From IMG/VR virus record IMGVR_UViG_3300007640_006547, positions 1 to 64,000 of that record: 64,000 bases of DNA; one strand, written 5' to 3'. Position 1 is the stretch's first letter. Every line of letters begins with the position of its first letter. Origin of the DNA: a virus. Made by a program: the position numbers and the translations under genes. The notes under the pieces are model-generated. The model was given only the letters and a program-made list of their open reading frames with translations, was not told where the DNA came from and did no database searches. Shown one piece after another: positions 42,328-55,800 of this stretch.

Positions 42328-44165
42328 TAAACACTGCTGACCAAGTCTTCTTGCCAAACCCATGCTCCTGCTACTACTTCAAATCTTTTCAATGTTCTTG
42401 TTACCGTTAATGTAACATTATCTGTAATATCACCAAAACTAAAATCAGCAACAACAGATTGGTTTTGAACACCGGCACTGTCAACAGCAACAAAACTTTT
42501 TGACACACCATCTGTTCCATTATATGTGTATGTTCCTGCATAAGATGTGCAATGAACTCGTGCGCTTACTCCATTATTTTTTTGTGCTGACGGTGATATA
42601 TCGTTTAACAAATCTGCTAATTGAGAATTTGTTAAACCAGTTGAATCAACACTTACCGCTACATCAAGTGTTTTTGATACATCATCTACATACTGTTTAT
42701 TAGCTACATCATTAGCTGTTGCTGGAGTTGCAACATTTCTAATTTTTGTTGTTCCAATCATGATAATATCGCCATTGATATTAGCATTTAAATCATTATT
42801 AACCGTTAAAGTGTTTCCATTCAAACTTATATCGTCAACATTTAATGCAGTAAGTGTTCCAATACTTGTAAGTCCGTTAGCTGTTGTTACACTACTATGA
42901 AGTTCGTTTATAGTTAGAACATTTGTTCCGTTAATTCTATATCCATACCCATCAGCAACATCAATATTAACATTTGATCTCCAAGCATTTGTCGCATTTT
43001 TCCAAACCCATTCTTTGTCAATACCGGTTGATTTTAAAACAACACCGCCGTCGTCAACTGTTGCATCATCTCCTAAACTACTATCTTCAGTTATACCAAG
43101 TTCTATTTGTTTATCTTCTACACGTAGTGTTGCTACTTCTAATGCAGTTTGTGTGCCTTCTACAACCATATTACCTGTGACTCGTAAATCACCGGTAATA
43201 TCAAGTGTATAAGAAGGTGTTGCATCAAAAATTCCAACTCTATTATTTGAAGCGTCAATTGTAATTGCATCCACTGCTAAACCACTGTTTGTGACTTGAA
43301 CTTTAATATTTGCATCTTCTCTTAAAGCACCTAATATAATATCTCTATCTGCTGAAGTTGTGTCTGTGCTAATACTAAATCTACTTACATCACCTACTAA
43401 TACACCTCTATCATTGTTTACATGTAAATGTTGGTTTGTAGTTTGATAAGATGCAATTGGTAGAGCAGGCGATACTTGTAAAAAACTACTTGGTGCAAAA
43501 ACGTTACTTCCAGATATTAAATTTTCAGAATTTGTTGCCGTGCCATTCCATTTAAAATTGCTATATGTAGGATTTATATTCACGCCTTGTTTAAATATGA
43601 ATGGAGATGTGAAACCTGTAAGTAATGCTACATTAGAATCAATAGTAGCTGCTGTGAGATCTTCTGCACAAACAATAGCCACAGTTTTATTTCCAACACT
43701 CCATCTTCCTACAGTTTTTGTAACACCAAAACTATCAATCAAACTAATTGCATCATATTCAGTTTTTGTTTGGCTTCTTGTGTAACTAGGACCAACTAGA
43801 TAGTCAGCTGCTCCGTCACTAAAATAAAGTTGCTTATTGACAGCATCAATCCACAAATCACCAGCCACCAAGGTTGGTTTGATCGCACTGTAAGTTGTTG
43901 TATCAGTTCCTCTAAACTGTTCGCCATCCCAAACTTTTAGTCTACCTTCGCTTGTATCATACCATAGCTGTCCTCTTAATGGATTTGCAGGAGCACTAGT
44001 TGCAGCAAAATTTTCAATAATTTTTACGAAATTTTCGTTAAATGCTTCGCCATACCCTGTATAATTTCTTCCCACAAGGGTCACATCAGTTGATGTAGAA
44101 TCTATGGCACCATCAATCAAATCTACTAGTAGAGTTCCGTCGGTTTTGTTAATTTTATAGCTCAT
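42327..44165 (-). CDS. Tail-fibre-like protein
   Basis: The 612-residue protein has the shared N-terminus ('LVGRNYTGYGEAFNENFVKII', 'GQLWYDT', 'RLKVWDG', 'GDLWIDAVNKQLY'). The middle has 'DRDIILGALREDANIKVQV', 'IDASNNRVGIFDATPSY' and 'LDITGDLRVTGNMVVEG', a fibre shaft pattern common in phages. The C-terminus ('VTRTLKRFEVVAGAWVWQED') differs from both neighbours. Start overlaps the previous stop as TAATG. Confidence 0.8.
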   Translation of the reverse strand: MSYKINKTDGTLLVDLIDGAIDSTSTDVTLVGRNYTGYGEAFNENFVKIIENFAATSAPANPLRGQLWYDTSEGRLKVWDGEQFRGTDTTTYSAIKPTLVAGDLWIDAVNKQLYFSDGAADYLVGPSYTRSQTKTEYDAISLIDSFGVTKTVGRWSVGNKTVAIVCAEDLTAATIDSNVALLTGFTSPFIFKQGVNINPTYSNFKWNGTATNSENLISGSNVFAPSSFLQVSPALPIASYQTTNQHLHVNNDRGVLVGDVSRFSISTDTTSADRDIILGALREDANIKVQVTNSGLAVDAITIDASNNRVGIFDATPSYTLDITGDLRVTGNMVVEGTQTALEVATLRVEDKQIELGITEDSSLGDDATVDDGGVVLKSTGIDKEWVWKNATNAWRSNVNIDVADGYGYRINGTNVLTINELHSSVTTANGLTSIGTLTALNVDDISLNGNTLTVNNDLNANINGDIIMIGTTKIRNVATPATANDVANKQYVDDVSKTLDVAVSVDSTGLTNSQLADLLNDISPSAQKNNGVSARVHCTSYAGTYTYNGTDGVSKSFVAVDSAGVQNQSVVADFSFGDITDNVTLTVTRTLKRFEVVAGAWVWQEDLVSSV

Positions 44166-46228
44166 TAAGAACCTCCTGTGTAGATAATAAACTCAACTGT
44201 TGTATATGGACTGGTATGATAATATGGTGTATTTTGTATATCATTCATTGATCCTGTCCTATCAATTCCTGTGCCTGTTGTTGTTCCTGTAATATTTTGA
44301 GAACTTGCACCTGTATCTGTGCCACCTGTTACGTTTGTTACTCCATAGTATTGCTCGCCATTATCGCCTTGCATACTATGTGTGTGATCTGGTAATTGGG
44401 CTTGTGTGATATTGTGAGATTCGCTACCACCTGTTAAACCTACTGTATTAGCAGCAGCATCATTCAAAACCCTGTTTCCGCTTGTAGCTGCACCTAAGTG
44501 TCCTAGTAAATGTCTACCTCTAAAATCAGGTAAAACAAAAAAGTCTGGCGTGCTCGGTGTTCCGTATAAATTACCTATAATAGCATATAAAGGTTCATAA
44601 TCGCCGCCTCTAGCTAATTCTTGTCCGTGACATAACTCCCAACCAGTTGGTGCTATTGTTCCTGCATAGGGCATAATCATTCCCAACGCAAACACTGGAA
44701 TAGTGCTGACAATTTGTGCTTGCGTCATTTTGCGCAAACCTTCTGAATTATACACTAAAAATTGATCTGTTGGTGCCACTGCTACTGAAATTGCAGTTTG
44801 ATTTGTAAGGAAGTTTGGATCTATATTAAGTGTCCACTCTTTGGTTGTGCCGCCTACTTGTCCGTCAAATTGCACACTTCCTGTTGCAGTTACATCTCCG
44901 GCGCTGTTAAATTGGAATGTTGTAGGACTTGACAGTTTGCCTGCTGATTGAGCACTGCCGCTTACATTTCCTGTTACATTTCCTTCTAAATTTCCGTGAA
45001 AAGTATTTGCATATACATGTGCATATTTTAAATTAGGTAATCCAATACTATTAGCTAAATTTGTATAAGGTTGTATATTATTAGCATAAATTGAACCAGT
45101 GTTATTAGTATCATTTAGGTTGAAGTAAGCATCTCCGCCAACATTGATATCTTTAGAAATACCAACTCCGCCTGCGGTGTTAATTGCTCCGTCTGTTGTG
45201 TTACTACTATTCAACGTGCTAGTTGAAATAATCTTTGTTGCTTTTATATTTCCTGTTACATCAAGTGCTTCTTCAGGAGATGTGTTTAAAATTCCGTGTT
45301 TGCCGTCAGATGCAATATACAGAGATGTTTGATTTGCTCCGCTGTTATTTGTGTTAAAATTAATAGATCCGTCTGTAGCTTTGTTTCTGATTGTAATAGA
45401 CGATCCGGTCACGCTGGCTGTTAATATGCCATTTTCGCCAATGGTTAATCCAGCATTGCTAGAGATTCGTTGTTCTTTTGTAAATCTATTTATTACATCT
45501 AATCTCGCAATATCTCCGTAGACTAAACTGTTATTACCACTAGCATCAACTAATGCTTCGGCTTTTTCACTTGTGCCGTAATATTTTGCTTTTGCACCAC
45601 TAAATATTGATTCTGTTGGAATATTAACACCAGGCTTCATCACATAACCTGTAGGAAATCCTGTAACCTTGGCTTTTGGTGTAAATTCAACATAACTATA
45701 AACTGCAATAATATTATTGTTTACATAATTAATCAATACTGTGTGATTTGTATCAGTGCCAAGCAGTGTGCTTGTGCCAATGAGGGTTTCAATTTTTGCA
45801 CCTGTTGCAGTAGACTCACTATAATCTGGACCAATTAAAACCCAGCCACTACCACTGTAAATGTATGCTTGTAAATTTGCTGTATCTACCCAGATGTCGC
45901 CAAGTATACTTGCACTTGCTTCTGGTTGTGAGGCTGCTTTTTTGATGCCGCCTGCTGCTACCCATGCTGCACCATCGTATACTTTCAGCTGATCAACGCC
46001 TGCGGTTGTATCATACCAAAGTTGTCCTTCTACAGGACTACTAGGTGCAGTAGTATTTGCAAAATTTTCTAAAAGATGCAAAAAGTTTTCATTGATATAA
46101 GCACCATAACCAGACAGATTCTGCCCTACTAATTTTAAACTTGTATCTGTAGAATTTAGGCCATTTTCTTCAACTGTAAGAGAACCTTTATTAATTAAAT
46201 CTGTAAAGTTTATGGTATAGTCTGCCAT
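44165..46228 (-). CDS. Tail-fibre-like protein with phage tail collar domain
   Basis: The 687-residue protein has the shared N-terminus ('LVGQNLSGYGAYINENFLHLL', 'GQLWYDT', 'GDIWVDTANLQAY'). Residues ~510-570 are a phage tail collar domain: 'GMIMPYAGTIAPTGWELCHG', then 'YAIIGNLYGTPSTPDFFVLPD' in part, ending FRGRHLLG. The tip has 'LPDHTHSM' and 'PYYHTSPYTTVEFIIY', typical of collar-fibre tips. The short fibre of T4 (gp12) has the same collar, so this is the best candidate for a gp12-like receptor-binding role. Confidence 0.85.
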   Translation of the reverse strand: MADYTINFTDLINKGSLTVEENGLNSTDTSLKLVGQNLSGYGAYINENFLHLLENFANTTAPSSPVEGQLWYDTTAGVDQLKVYDGAAWVAAGGIKKAASQPEASASILGDIWVDTANLQAYIYSGSGWVLIGPDYSESTATGAKIETLIGTSTLLGTDTNHTVLINYVNNNIIAVYSYVEFTPKAKVTGFPTGYVMKPGVNIPTESIFSGAKAKYYGTSEKAEALVDASGNNSLVYGDIARLDVINRFTKEQRISSNAGLTIGENGILTASVTGSSITIRNKATDGSINFNTNNSGANQTSLYIASDGKHGILNTSPEEALDVTGNIKATKIISTSTLNSSNTTDGAINTAGGVGISKDINVGGDAYFNLNDTNNTGSIYANNIQPYTNLANSIGLPNLKYAHVYANTFHGNLEGNVTGNVSGSAQSAGKLSSPTTFQFNSAGDVTATGSVQFDGQVGGTTKEWTLNIDPNFLTNQTAISVAVAPTDQFLVYNSEGLRKMTQAQIVSTIPVFALGMIMPYAGTIAPTGWELCHGQELARGGDYEPLYAIIGNLYGTPSTPDFFVLPDFRGRHLLGHLGAATSGNRVLNDAAANTVGLTGGSESHNITQAQLPDHTHSMQGDNGEQYYGVTNVTGGTDTGASSQNITGTTTGTGIDRTGSMNDIQNTPYYHTSPYTTVEFIIYTGGS

Positions 46229-46230
46229 GA

Positions 46231-46839
46231 TTACCCCTCAATTCCGCTTAAACTTTGAATTCTTACAGTATAATCTACTTGTATCAAACGGTTTAAACTT
46301 TTTTGCACTGGATGGAATATAACATGTGTAATCAATCTTCCAGTTCCGCTTGCACTATAACTACGTAAACCTAATTCATCAAATACATATAAACTGTCAT
46401 TGCTGCCAGCAGTATCAAACGCATCTTGTCCTGAAGGTTCTCCGTAGTCTAACAAGCATCTAACTAATATATCAGTATAATTTGTCCCACTAACATGTCT
46501 AATTTCAGTTTTGTTTCTCGCTGGATCAGTGTTGTTAACACTGCGTTCATCAACTACTTTTGTAAATGTTTGATTATACAAACTGCTGTTTGTGCCTGTG
46601 CTGTTTGGTGTTAAGTATGTCACAATACCTGTTGGATCAACACTGGTTCCACCGTTGCCAAAACTCATTTCATAAACAAAGCCTTCGCCTTGGTTAGCAA
46701 GACTTTCTGCTAATGCAATACTCATATTTTCATAATGAATAGCATTGCGTTTGTTCACATAAATTTCGCCGCTATCAGGGTCAGAAATTTTTATGTGTCC
46801 TTCAACATGTATTCCATTTAGATCATTAAACTGTGTCAT
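46231..46839 (-). CDS. Virion structural protein, baseplate-associated
   Basis: The 202-residue protein ('VEGHIKISDPDSGEIYVNKRN', 'SLANQGEGFVYEMSFGNGG', 'LGLRSY') lies between the giant protein and the fibres, the place of gp8 in T4 order, but it is much shorter than T4 gp8 (334 residues). Similar small structural proteins occur here in T4-like cyanophages. AAGG is upstream and an AATAAATA box lies 18 nt before the ATG. Confidence 0.75.
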   Translation of the reverse strand: MTQFNDLNGIHVEGHIKISDPDSGEIYVNKRNAIHYENMSIALAESLANQGEGFVYEMSFGNGGTSVDPTGIVTYLTPNSTGTNSSLYNQTFTKVVDERSVNNTDPARNKTEIRHVSGTNYTDILVRCLLDYGEPSGQDAFDTAGSNDSLYVFDELGLRSYSASGTGRLITHVIFHPVQKSLNRLIQVDYTVRIQSLSGIEG

Positions 46840-46857
46840 CTTTTTTACCTTATACTG

Positions 46858-46865
46858 TATTTATT
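46858..46865 (-). promoter_or_regulatory. T4-late-type box, AATAAATA
   Basis: Seven of eight match on the minus strand, overlapping the end of the giant gene and 18 nt before the ATG at 46839. Confidence 0.5.
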
Positions 46866-49800
46866 TAGGTAGCTCAATTGTTGCTCCGCGAATAAATTTT
46901 GCTATTGGTGAAGAACTGGTTCTAAGTGTTTCATTTGGTTGAATCCATCTTCTTCCAGTTCTTTTCACTACTCTTATTTCTGTGTTTACAGCAGGAGTTG
47001 TAGTAAAGTTTATACGTTTTTCTCCTGATACATCTACTACTGTAAACTCTTGTGCTTTAACTTGATCGCCTTCGGTGCTGTCTTGTGCTATAGTGTTGTT
47101 GTAAACATTAACATCAACTTTACTTAACTTTTTACCACCAACAAACACCTCAATTTCGTTTATGTTATCAAATGTAAATCCAAGATCTACAATTTGACTC
47201 GAACCATCTGCAAAATCTCTATATACATCATATGTGTCTTGGTAGTCAATTGTTTCTCCTGGACCTTGACCAAATGCTCTATCGCCTGCTTTGTGCAAAC
47301 TCTTAACACCTGTTCCTAATGTTCCTCTGCGCAATTGAGATAATGTATTTCCTTGGACTGAAAAATATTCAATACGTTCGCCATCAATCCAAAGTATACC
47401 TGGCAGGTTTTTAAGTGTGTTTGGTTTCTGTATTCCAGTTGCATCATCAAGTAGAATAGAGTTGTCATATACTTGCAAATCTTTTGCTAATACGTAAGAG
47501 TTTTCTTGGTTTAACCGCTTGTAATGTGTTCTACCAAGCATGTCTCTAAATATTCTAAAACCAAAACGCTTACCTGATACTGCATTAGTCCAATGTAAAA
47601 CTTGTATTTTATCATTAGCAGCAGGAATTTCGTTTAATCTTACTGCATCAAGTTCTTCCATTACTTCGTAATCAATCAAAGGACGTAGTAATTTTTTATT
47701 TTTTACTACCCATACATATTGCGCTCCAGCTGCTTGACTATCAAGTTCGACAATACCACTTGTTAATAAATTACGTCTGGTATATTCAGAAGTAAATTCA
47801 TTTACTACAGTGTCAGTTAAAACGTCATAACTGTATCTTCTAAATTTGTTAACATCATGATTACTAAAATGCATTACTCTATAAGTTGTAAATGCCCCAT
47901 TGTATTTGTCTGGATCTATACTTATACTGTCGCTTTCTATAAATTCTATATTTGCAATTTTCATTTGCGTAGAATCGTTTGTTACCCAAAAATCTTCGTC
48001 TGCAACAAATTCATCTCTAATTTGTCTTGCCATTCCTTCAACAACAACTACGTTATTTGATACTGATTTTACAATCGGATTAAAAACAGTAGAAGAGGCT
48101 GTGCTAACTAATTTTAACGGCTGGCCTACTGTTACTAACGGCTCCATATTAATTGTTGTGCTACCATCTACCTCTGTAAATTCTATTTGTGTATCAATAA
48201 AGTAATAATCTGCATTATTGATTACATAGATATCTAGTTTTGTTCCTGCTGGTGCTATGGTATTTGACAATATTGTAATTCTTGCACTTGTTTGATCCCA
48301 TGTCCAATATTGTCTGTCAACTCTTACATCGTCTGCATATACTAAAATGTCACGACTATTAATTTGTGTCAAGTCTGAAAATGCCCAGCTATCTAAATCG
48401 TATACTCTATCAGTTGTTGTAGTATATCTGATACTGTAACCAGGATCTAATATTTCATCGTCACCAAAAACGATCAAATTATGACCTAAAGGTTTTACAT
48501 TAAATGGTGTAGGCGTATTGGTAAAGTTCCAATAATTTCCTAATGTTTGATTCCATGTTATATCTTGGTATACTAGGCTATAACTTACAATATTTGTATC
48601 ATACACAGCATATTGTATAATGTTATTTTCTCCAAGTCTCACACGACCGCCTGGAAATTCGATTGTAATTTTGTTTGCTGCTTCTGTTGTGCTATCGCTA
48701 ATGTTTAAGAAATAGTCGCTACCTTCTGTTGCAACACGGCCGTTCATAACAACAATTGCACTAGCATCACTGCTGAAGTCAGCTGCTGTTACAAATCTCC
48801 AATTTTCGCCAACTGGTTGATTTGCAATATCATAAGAGTTGAGTTGTATTGTTTTAGAATCAATTAAATTGTTACCGTTGGATCCAAATGTCATAACAGT
48901 AATACTATCGCCAGTTTCTATATTTTCATCGCTATCAATAAACACTGCATTTAAATCATAATCTGAATAAAATACATCTTCTCTTAAAACTTTTTGATTA
49001 ACCATTACAACAACATTTGTTTCTCCAAATGGTTTTTCAGGAAACTCAAACTCTCTTGTAGATCCATCATAGATATAATTAGCAACAGCAATGTTTGCTA
49101 ATCCGTTATTAGGTCTTGTATATACTTGTAAATCAAGTGTATCTGTAACTGTGCCAGGAACAAGTTCTTCAGGACCTTTGCTGTTGGTTGCTGAAAAGAA
49201 TTCATCGCCGTCTACTACAATTTCTCCACTTGGTATGCCTGTGGCAGTAGTTTTATCAAGAGCGCCGCCTGACAAACTGGTGTCAAAATTTGTGCTTACA
49301 GGAGATAGAGATCCGTCACTTTCTTCTTTTCTAATAATTACTTCATCACCATCTGTTGTAGTAAATATACCTTGTATATCTATTTCAATTTGCTCACCGT
49401 CGCCTACAATTGTAGCCATTACAGCATTTTTGTTGGCTGTAGCAGTGCTGCCATCATATGCAGGGTCGTCTAACCTTACACCGTTTAGATATATGTTGTA
49501 ATTTACTCCATTTTCTAGAGGTTTTGAAAGTGTGATTGTAGCAGTGCTACCATCTAATTTAATTACTTCGTCACTAAATGTGTTATCAAAAGTGTCCCAA
49601 GGCAAATCACTAAATCCGCCGGCGCCAAATCCTTGTTCATTACCAAAACCAAAACTATCGTATAATGCACCTTCGTATTCAACACCTTGCATTACTTGAC
49701 TTAATTCTTTGCCAGGCATACCTGTAGTAGGATTGTATTCATACAACACTCTGTCGGCAGCATGAAGCAGACTGGTTGCTTTTTTGTAATTTACAACAAT

Positions 49801-52800
49801 CACATCATCGATTGCAGGATCTTTTACAAAATTAATATACCCAAAATACCTATCATAACCTTTTGTAGTATCAAGATCATTGCCAACTTGATATTCGCTT
49901 TTCAACATCTCAACACCATTTACTGTGACACTAAATGTATCTGTCTTTACATTCATTGGCCACAACAATTGGAATTTTTGTTTTGCGCCTGTTCCTAAAA
50001 AGTTTTCTTTTTGGTCAATAGTCTCAAAATATTTTTTACCACTAACTCTGTCAAATTTTACAGTCATGTGTGTGCTTCTTACCAAAGGATTACCAATAAT
50101 TACACTTGCTTTTACTGGACTACCGTCTGGATCTTGATTGCCACTTACTGTTACAGTAGGAGCAGATAACACTCTGTTGCCTTTTTTAAGTATTTCAATT
50201 GATTTAACTTTGCCTTTAGCAATATATGCTCTCGCAGTTGCTCCACTATTTCCACTAATAGTAACATCTGGTGTATTGTTAAACCCACTGCCTCCGTCTA
50301 AAACTTCAATACTAACTATTTCGTATGTATTGTTATCTACCCAATTTTTGTATGGATACGTAAAATATTTTTGCCACAAATCTGTAACTTCATTGTTTGA
50401 AAATTTAGCAACACTAGGAGTAATATTTCCTCCAATGTAGCTAGGTGGTAAATCAAAGTCAGATATCAAACTATTGGTAGGTTCAATTTTTTCGTATGAA
50501 CTTATGTATTCTCTAACACTAGTTTTATAAGGCTTAACTTCGTTGATATAATCTTGATAATTTTCAAGATTGTCATTTTGATATGCAACTTTTTGTTCCA
50601 ATTCTCCAACATTATGTTTTGCTCTTAAGAAACTTGATTTAAATACCCAATCAACATTTTCCTGTTCAGATAGTGCATATCTTACACTTGCAAAAAATAG
50701 TTTATTGTATTCTACAGCCAATTCGCCAATAAAAATATCAGTTTTAATAGCATTTAATATATTTCTTAATTCATTAACTGGTTCTCTATCATAAAATGCT
50801 ATATCATATACACCAGCATCATAACCAGTAGTTTCTGTTGAATAATTATAAATTAAGCTAGACAATTGAATTGTGCCATTTTGTCTGCCTACAGTTTTGT
50901 AATTAATTGTATAATCTTCAGTGTCTTGGTTGTCTATTTTTTCTAACAGAAGCCAGCCGCCTGTTCCAATATTTTTTATTTTAACAACATCACCTATTGT
51001 ATTATCTAATCCGAATAATTCATAACTAGATTCTATTGTTTGGTTAATTATTGTGTTTATTGAATAACCAGTAGCGTAATAATCAGCATAATTCCAATAC
51101 TTGGTTGTATCAAAACTTTGGTTGTCTGTTCTATTCCATTCTCTAGAAGTAGGATTGTAAACATATATGCTCCAACGTCCGCCAATTGTTTCATCTGCGT
51201 TTACTAATACACTGAATTCTCTTACTTTTAAAATTGTGTTAGACGAATAATCAAAACCTTGTTCTTTAATTTCAACACTTGTAATTTGTCCATTACTGTT
51301 TATTGTTGCTTTAAATTCAGCATTTTTACCTGTGACATCATCAAATTCAATTTCAGGAGCAACTTTATATCCGTTGCCTGCATTATTAATAATTACGTCG
51401 GTGATTTTACCGTCAACAATCACAGGTGTTAAAACAGCTTGTGTCTTTTTTGCAGTTCCTACAAATTGTAAATCATTTACAGTATCAACTGCAACATCGT
51501 GTTTTCCTAAAGACAATAAAGGTGCTGGATCCACTAATAATAATTTGCTTATATTATAATTATCTACTATAATATTTTTCAAAAATACTGAGTTGACTCT
51601 ATCAACAAATTGTTTTACAGCTTCTATTCTATTTACAAACATACTCTGTCTTGGAATATTTAACAATCCGTATTTTTTAGCAACTTGTAAATTTTCATCT
51701 GGAACTGAGTTGCCTATGTTATCATATCCAATTAAACTATCAATCCATTTTTGTTCTATGTCTTTGCTTGGCATAGAAACATCTAAACCTTCTGTTAATA
51801 AATTATACTCGTAATGTATAGGCACATTCAAATCTACATCTTTTTCTTTTCTAAAATGTAGTATTGTATTTCGACCTTCAATTAAACTTGCAGTGTTATA
51901 CATTGCAAATTTGTTATTTTCTAGTATACTAATAAATCTATAACCTGTTGAGGCAGGATCTCTGATTAAGTTAGTTACCGATTCACAACTTAAAATACGC
52001 CCTGGAACATTAGGAACAATTTGCGTATTTCTTACCCAGTAAAAATATTTTGTTATAAATCTTTTTCTAATAGCATCATAAACTTGCTTGCTACTAAACA
52101 CTTCGCTACCGTATAGAGTAGTGCCAGTTACACCTCTTGCATAACCTTCAGTTGTGCCAGCTAAGTCGTCCCATTCACTTGGAAGTAAATCTGACGATAC
52201 CCATTCACAAACTTGTATTTGTGCGTTAGGCAATAATTTATGGAACACACCTGCTCTATAATTGCTGTTACCTTGATAAGGATCAAACCAACTTGCTTTG
52301 CTAATATCCCACCATAGTTTTCCAACATATCTATCTGTCCAGTTTGAATATGCATCTACTGTAACATCTTGTTCGCCTGTGCTAAAAGAATATACTGCTG
52401 GATCATACCAAGTTTTAAATGTAATTTCTTGTTCTGCTGGACCTGCAATTTTTCCTTGTCTTGGATCTATAACATCTAAACGTTGTATAATATCTTTTTT
52501 GTCATCGCTATACAAAAATACCTGTTGTAGTTCTTGTATTTTTGGTTTTGAAACTTGACTTGTTAAAATAGTCCAGCTATCTTTTCCTTTAGTAAAACTA
52601 AAATCAGCTAACAATCCTTGGTTAACACTATTTACATATTTAGAATTTCCTGTGGCTGGATTGTCTGCTTCAAGGGCAGTAATAGTTGGCATATTCAAAT
52701 ACAAATGATTTTGATTAAATTTAAAATCGTCAAGCACATGATTGGATGTATCTCTTTTATATGCTATATCTTCTCCGTAAACGTAGGTGTTGTTGATTAG

Positions 52801-55800
52801 TTGGAATACTACAATTCTGCCTGTATCTTGTATAGTTTTTGATATTCTTGTGTTACCATTGTCAAGTTTTAATTGATTGTTATCAAAACCTGTAACTTCA
52901 ACTAAATCACTGTTTTTACCACAAATTGCAAGTTTATTACCGCTAAAATCAACTGCACTTCCGAATGCTTCATTTTTATCTTTATAAGGACTTCTAACAT
53001 TTTGCGACAGAGTATACAAATCATCTGACTGCTGCTTATACAGGTATACTGTGCCAGCATCATTTGATATATCATCGTTGTATGGTGCTGCTACAGCAAT
53101 ACGATCACCGTCGTCATTGATAGCAAAGTCTACACCCCAGCTTTCTCTTTTTGTAGTATCTGCTTTTATTTCTTGTATATATTTCCATCTATCGACTGGT
53201 TTGTTATAAACACTAAGAGTTCTAACACTACTTACATCAGACTCAACAACAATTTTATCTCCATTGTCATTTACGTCAAATTTAATGCCAAAATTTGATT
53301 CGCCTGTATCAGAGTCACCGTCTAATTCTTGGTATCTATTAGGAATATATCCGGTGTGTTCTATATCTTGTGCTGCAATCCAACTATTTGTATCTGTAGG
53401 TAATTTATCATTAACAGGAGTTGTTAGAGGAATTCTTTCAACAAGTGCTTGATACAATGCACCTTGGTAGAAAACTATATCGTTTTCTCTATATTTTTCA
53501 TTTACATCAAACACACCTTTGTAGCTTCTATTTCTCGTCCACTTCCATTCGTCGTCAAATTCAAAGAAATAAACACGACCTACGTCAATACCAGGAGCAC
53601 TAACATACAATTGATGTATACCATTTATATTTTTTCTTAATTCTACTTGATAACCAAATTGTTCTTCTGCATTTGGATCAGGACTACACATAACTATGTC
53701 TAAGGTATACTCTCTTGTAGAATCATCAAACTTGTAAATATGAACAATACCTTGATTACTCAATCCTGATGAATTTCCTACACCAGCAGGAATATAATAT
53801 GCTGGTTCCCAATCATTACTGTCGCTATCAGAAATAGTGCTACTATCGCTATAACTGTCATGCCAGTTGCTTACAGCTTGTTTGGCTCTCCATAGTGTGC
53901 CTCTGTCAACTACTATATCGCCTTGGTCGTATGCTTCAGTTGGATCATAAGTGCCTTTAAATTGTGTTAACGCATTATCAGCTCGTGGTGCACCAACTGC
54001 AATAAATTTACTATCTGGTGAAATTGCAACACTTGCACCGTATCCAGAATTTATGTCAGCTTCTTGTTCTGGTTCAAAAATTGCTCCTGCAGAATATGTA
54101 AAACTTTCTGCATTTCTAATCAGTAAAGATACTTTGCCTATTCTTGTAGATGACGTGTCGGTGCTGTCACCTCTAACAAGTGTTGTGTTTCCAAAGTTAA
54201 TGTCATATGATTCCGCTACACGGTTAAGCTGTGAATCTAAATTTGCATATTCTTGTTGTAAACTAATTACACTGTTATTTTCGTATACACTGAAAATACC
54301 TTGTCCGTTATCGTCTACCCAAAGTCTGTCAGCTGCATCTTTTTGTATATCTTCAATATTTAAATTTAGTGTTTCAAAGTCAGCAAATCTTCTTGTTACA
54401 AATCTACTTAAACTTGCGCCGCCGGCTGCTGAAAAACTATCATCAGGATCTTCAAAAGAAATTTCAATTTCACTTGATCCTAAATCAAATGTAATGTCAC
54501 TGCCTAATACTTCTGTTACTTTGTAAAATCCTTTTAAATTTGGAATACTAGAAAATATTCCTATAATATCGTCAACAGCAATATCGTCAACTTGTTTATC
54601 GCAATTTATTTTTACACCAGAATTACTCGACGCAAGTGTTAAATTTGTAAATCCTAGTATTTCTAAATCACTTTGACTGTGCTTTAAAACTGTCCAAGAT
54701 TGTTTGTCAGTAGTTACCCAAATGTGTTTGCCAATTTCTAAGTTGTCAATATCTATATTCAAAATAGAATCTTTAGATGTTACAATAAATTCTACATCCT
54801 CTGACCTAACATATCCTGAATTTTTTGTAAATGTATCCGTATTAGATATTACACTTGTTAATGTATGATCGTAATCTTCTGGCGATTTGAAAACTTGATT
54901 TTTAGCAATTTCATAAACTAAGTCAGTTCTGCCAATTGTAATATTGTTATTAAGTTCAAATAACTGCGGTTCAATTCTGTATTTGCTTTCGTCAAGTTTG
55001 TATTCAATTTCTTGAATATTATCAATTGCTCCGTATTGTCCAGCTCTAATTGCCCATTCTTCATATAGCTCAACACTGTCTTTATTAGAAGAACCTAAAG
55101 CATCAAACAACTTGGTCATAGCATTATTTGTGCCTTTTTCTTGTATAAATCCTTGATAAAATTTATATTGGCTCACATTATCGGTAATAATATTTTCTAA
55201 ATATTGACGTTTTTGATAGCCAATTAAATGCTGTGCTAAACGTTGTTGTTCTGTGTCAAAATTATCTGTATCTAAATCATAAAAATCTGCAAACTGATTA
55301 ACTTTATAATCCCAGTTTGGATAAATTTGCGATACAGGTTTTTCAGATAGTCTACGCCATTTTGTATTGTCAAATGTTTGTTTAGAACTATGATTTCCAA
55401 ATGCACTATAATAAAATTCTTTGTATTTTACTACATCGCCTATACGATAATCTGTGTTTTCTCGCCAATCAACAATTTTTGCTTCATCATAAAAAAATCC
55501 TGGTATACTCAAACTACCAGTCCAATTATCTGTTCTATACCCTACAAGTTTGATACGTTCTTGTCTAAAGCCAGCTGCTTTATCAAAAATAACATCATTG
55601 AATACTGTTTGATTATCAATCAATACCACATGTTCTTTTTGCACTAATGGTAATTTAATTAAGAATATACCTTCCGGTGTGCCAACAGGATTAATTGTAA
55701 ATTTTGTATCTTTGTCTCTAAAAATATTTGTTAAACTACTGTCTATTGCATTGCCGTTTCCGTCTAATATAGATACATCGTAAAAATTATCATATACATT

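Noticed and set aside
49091-49501. A 136-codon plus-strand frame inside the giant gene
   Set aside because: Same reasons: antisense shadow of strongly coding minus-strand sequence.
53951-54526. A 191-codon plus-strand frame inside the giant gene
   Set aside because: Antisense to the giant protein, Ser/Leu/Ala-rich and without motifs; no promoter or ribosome site.
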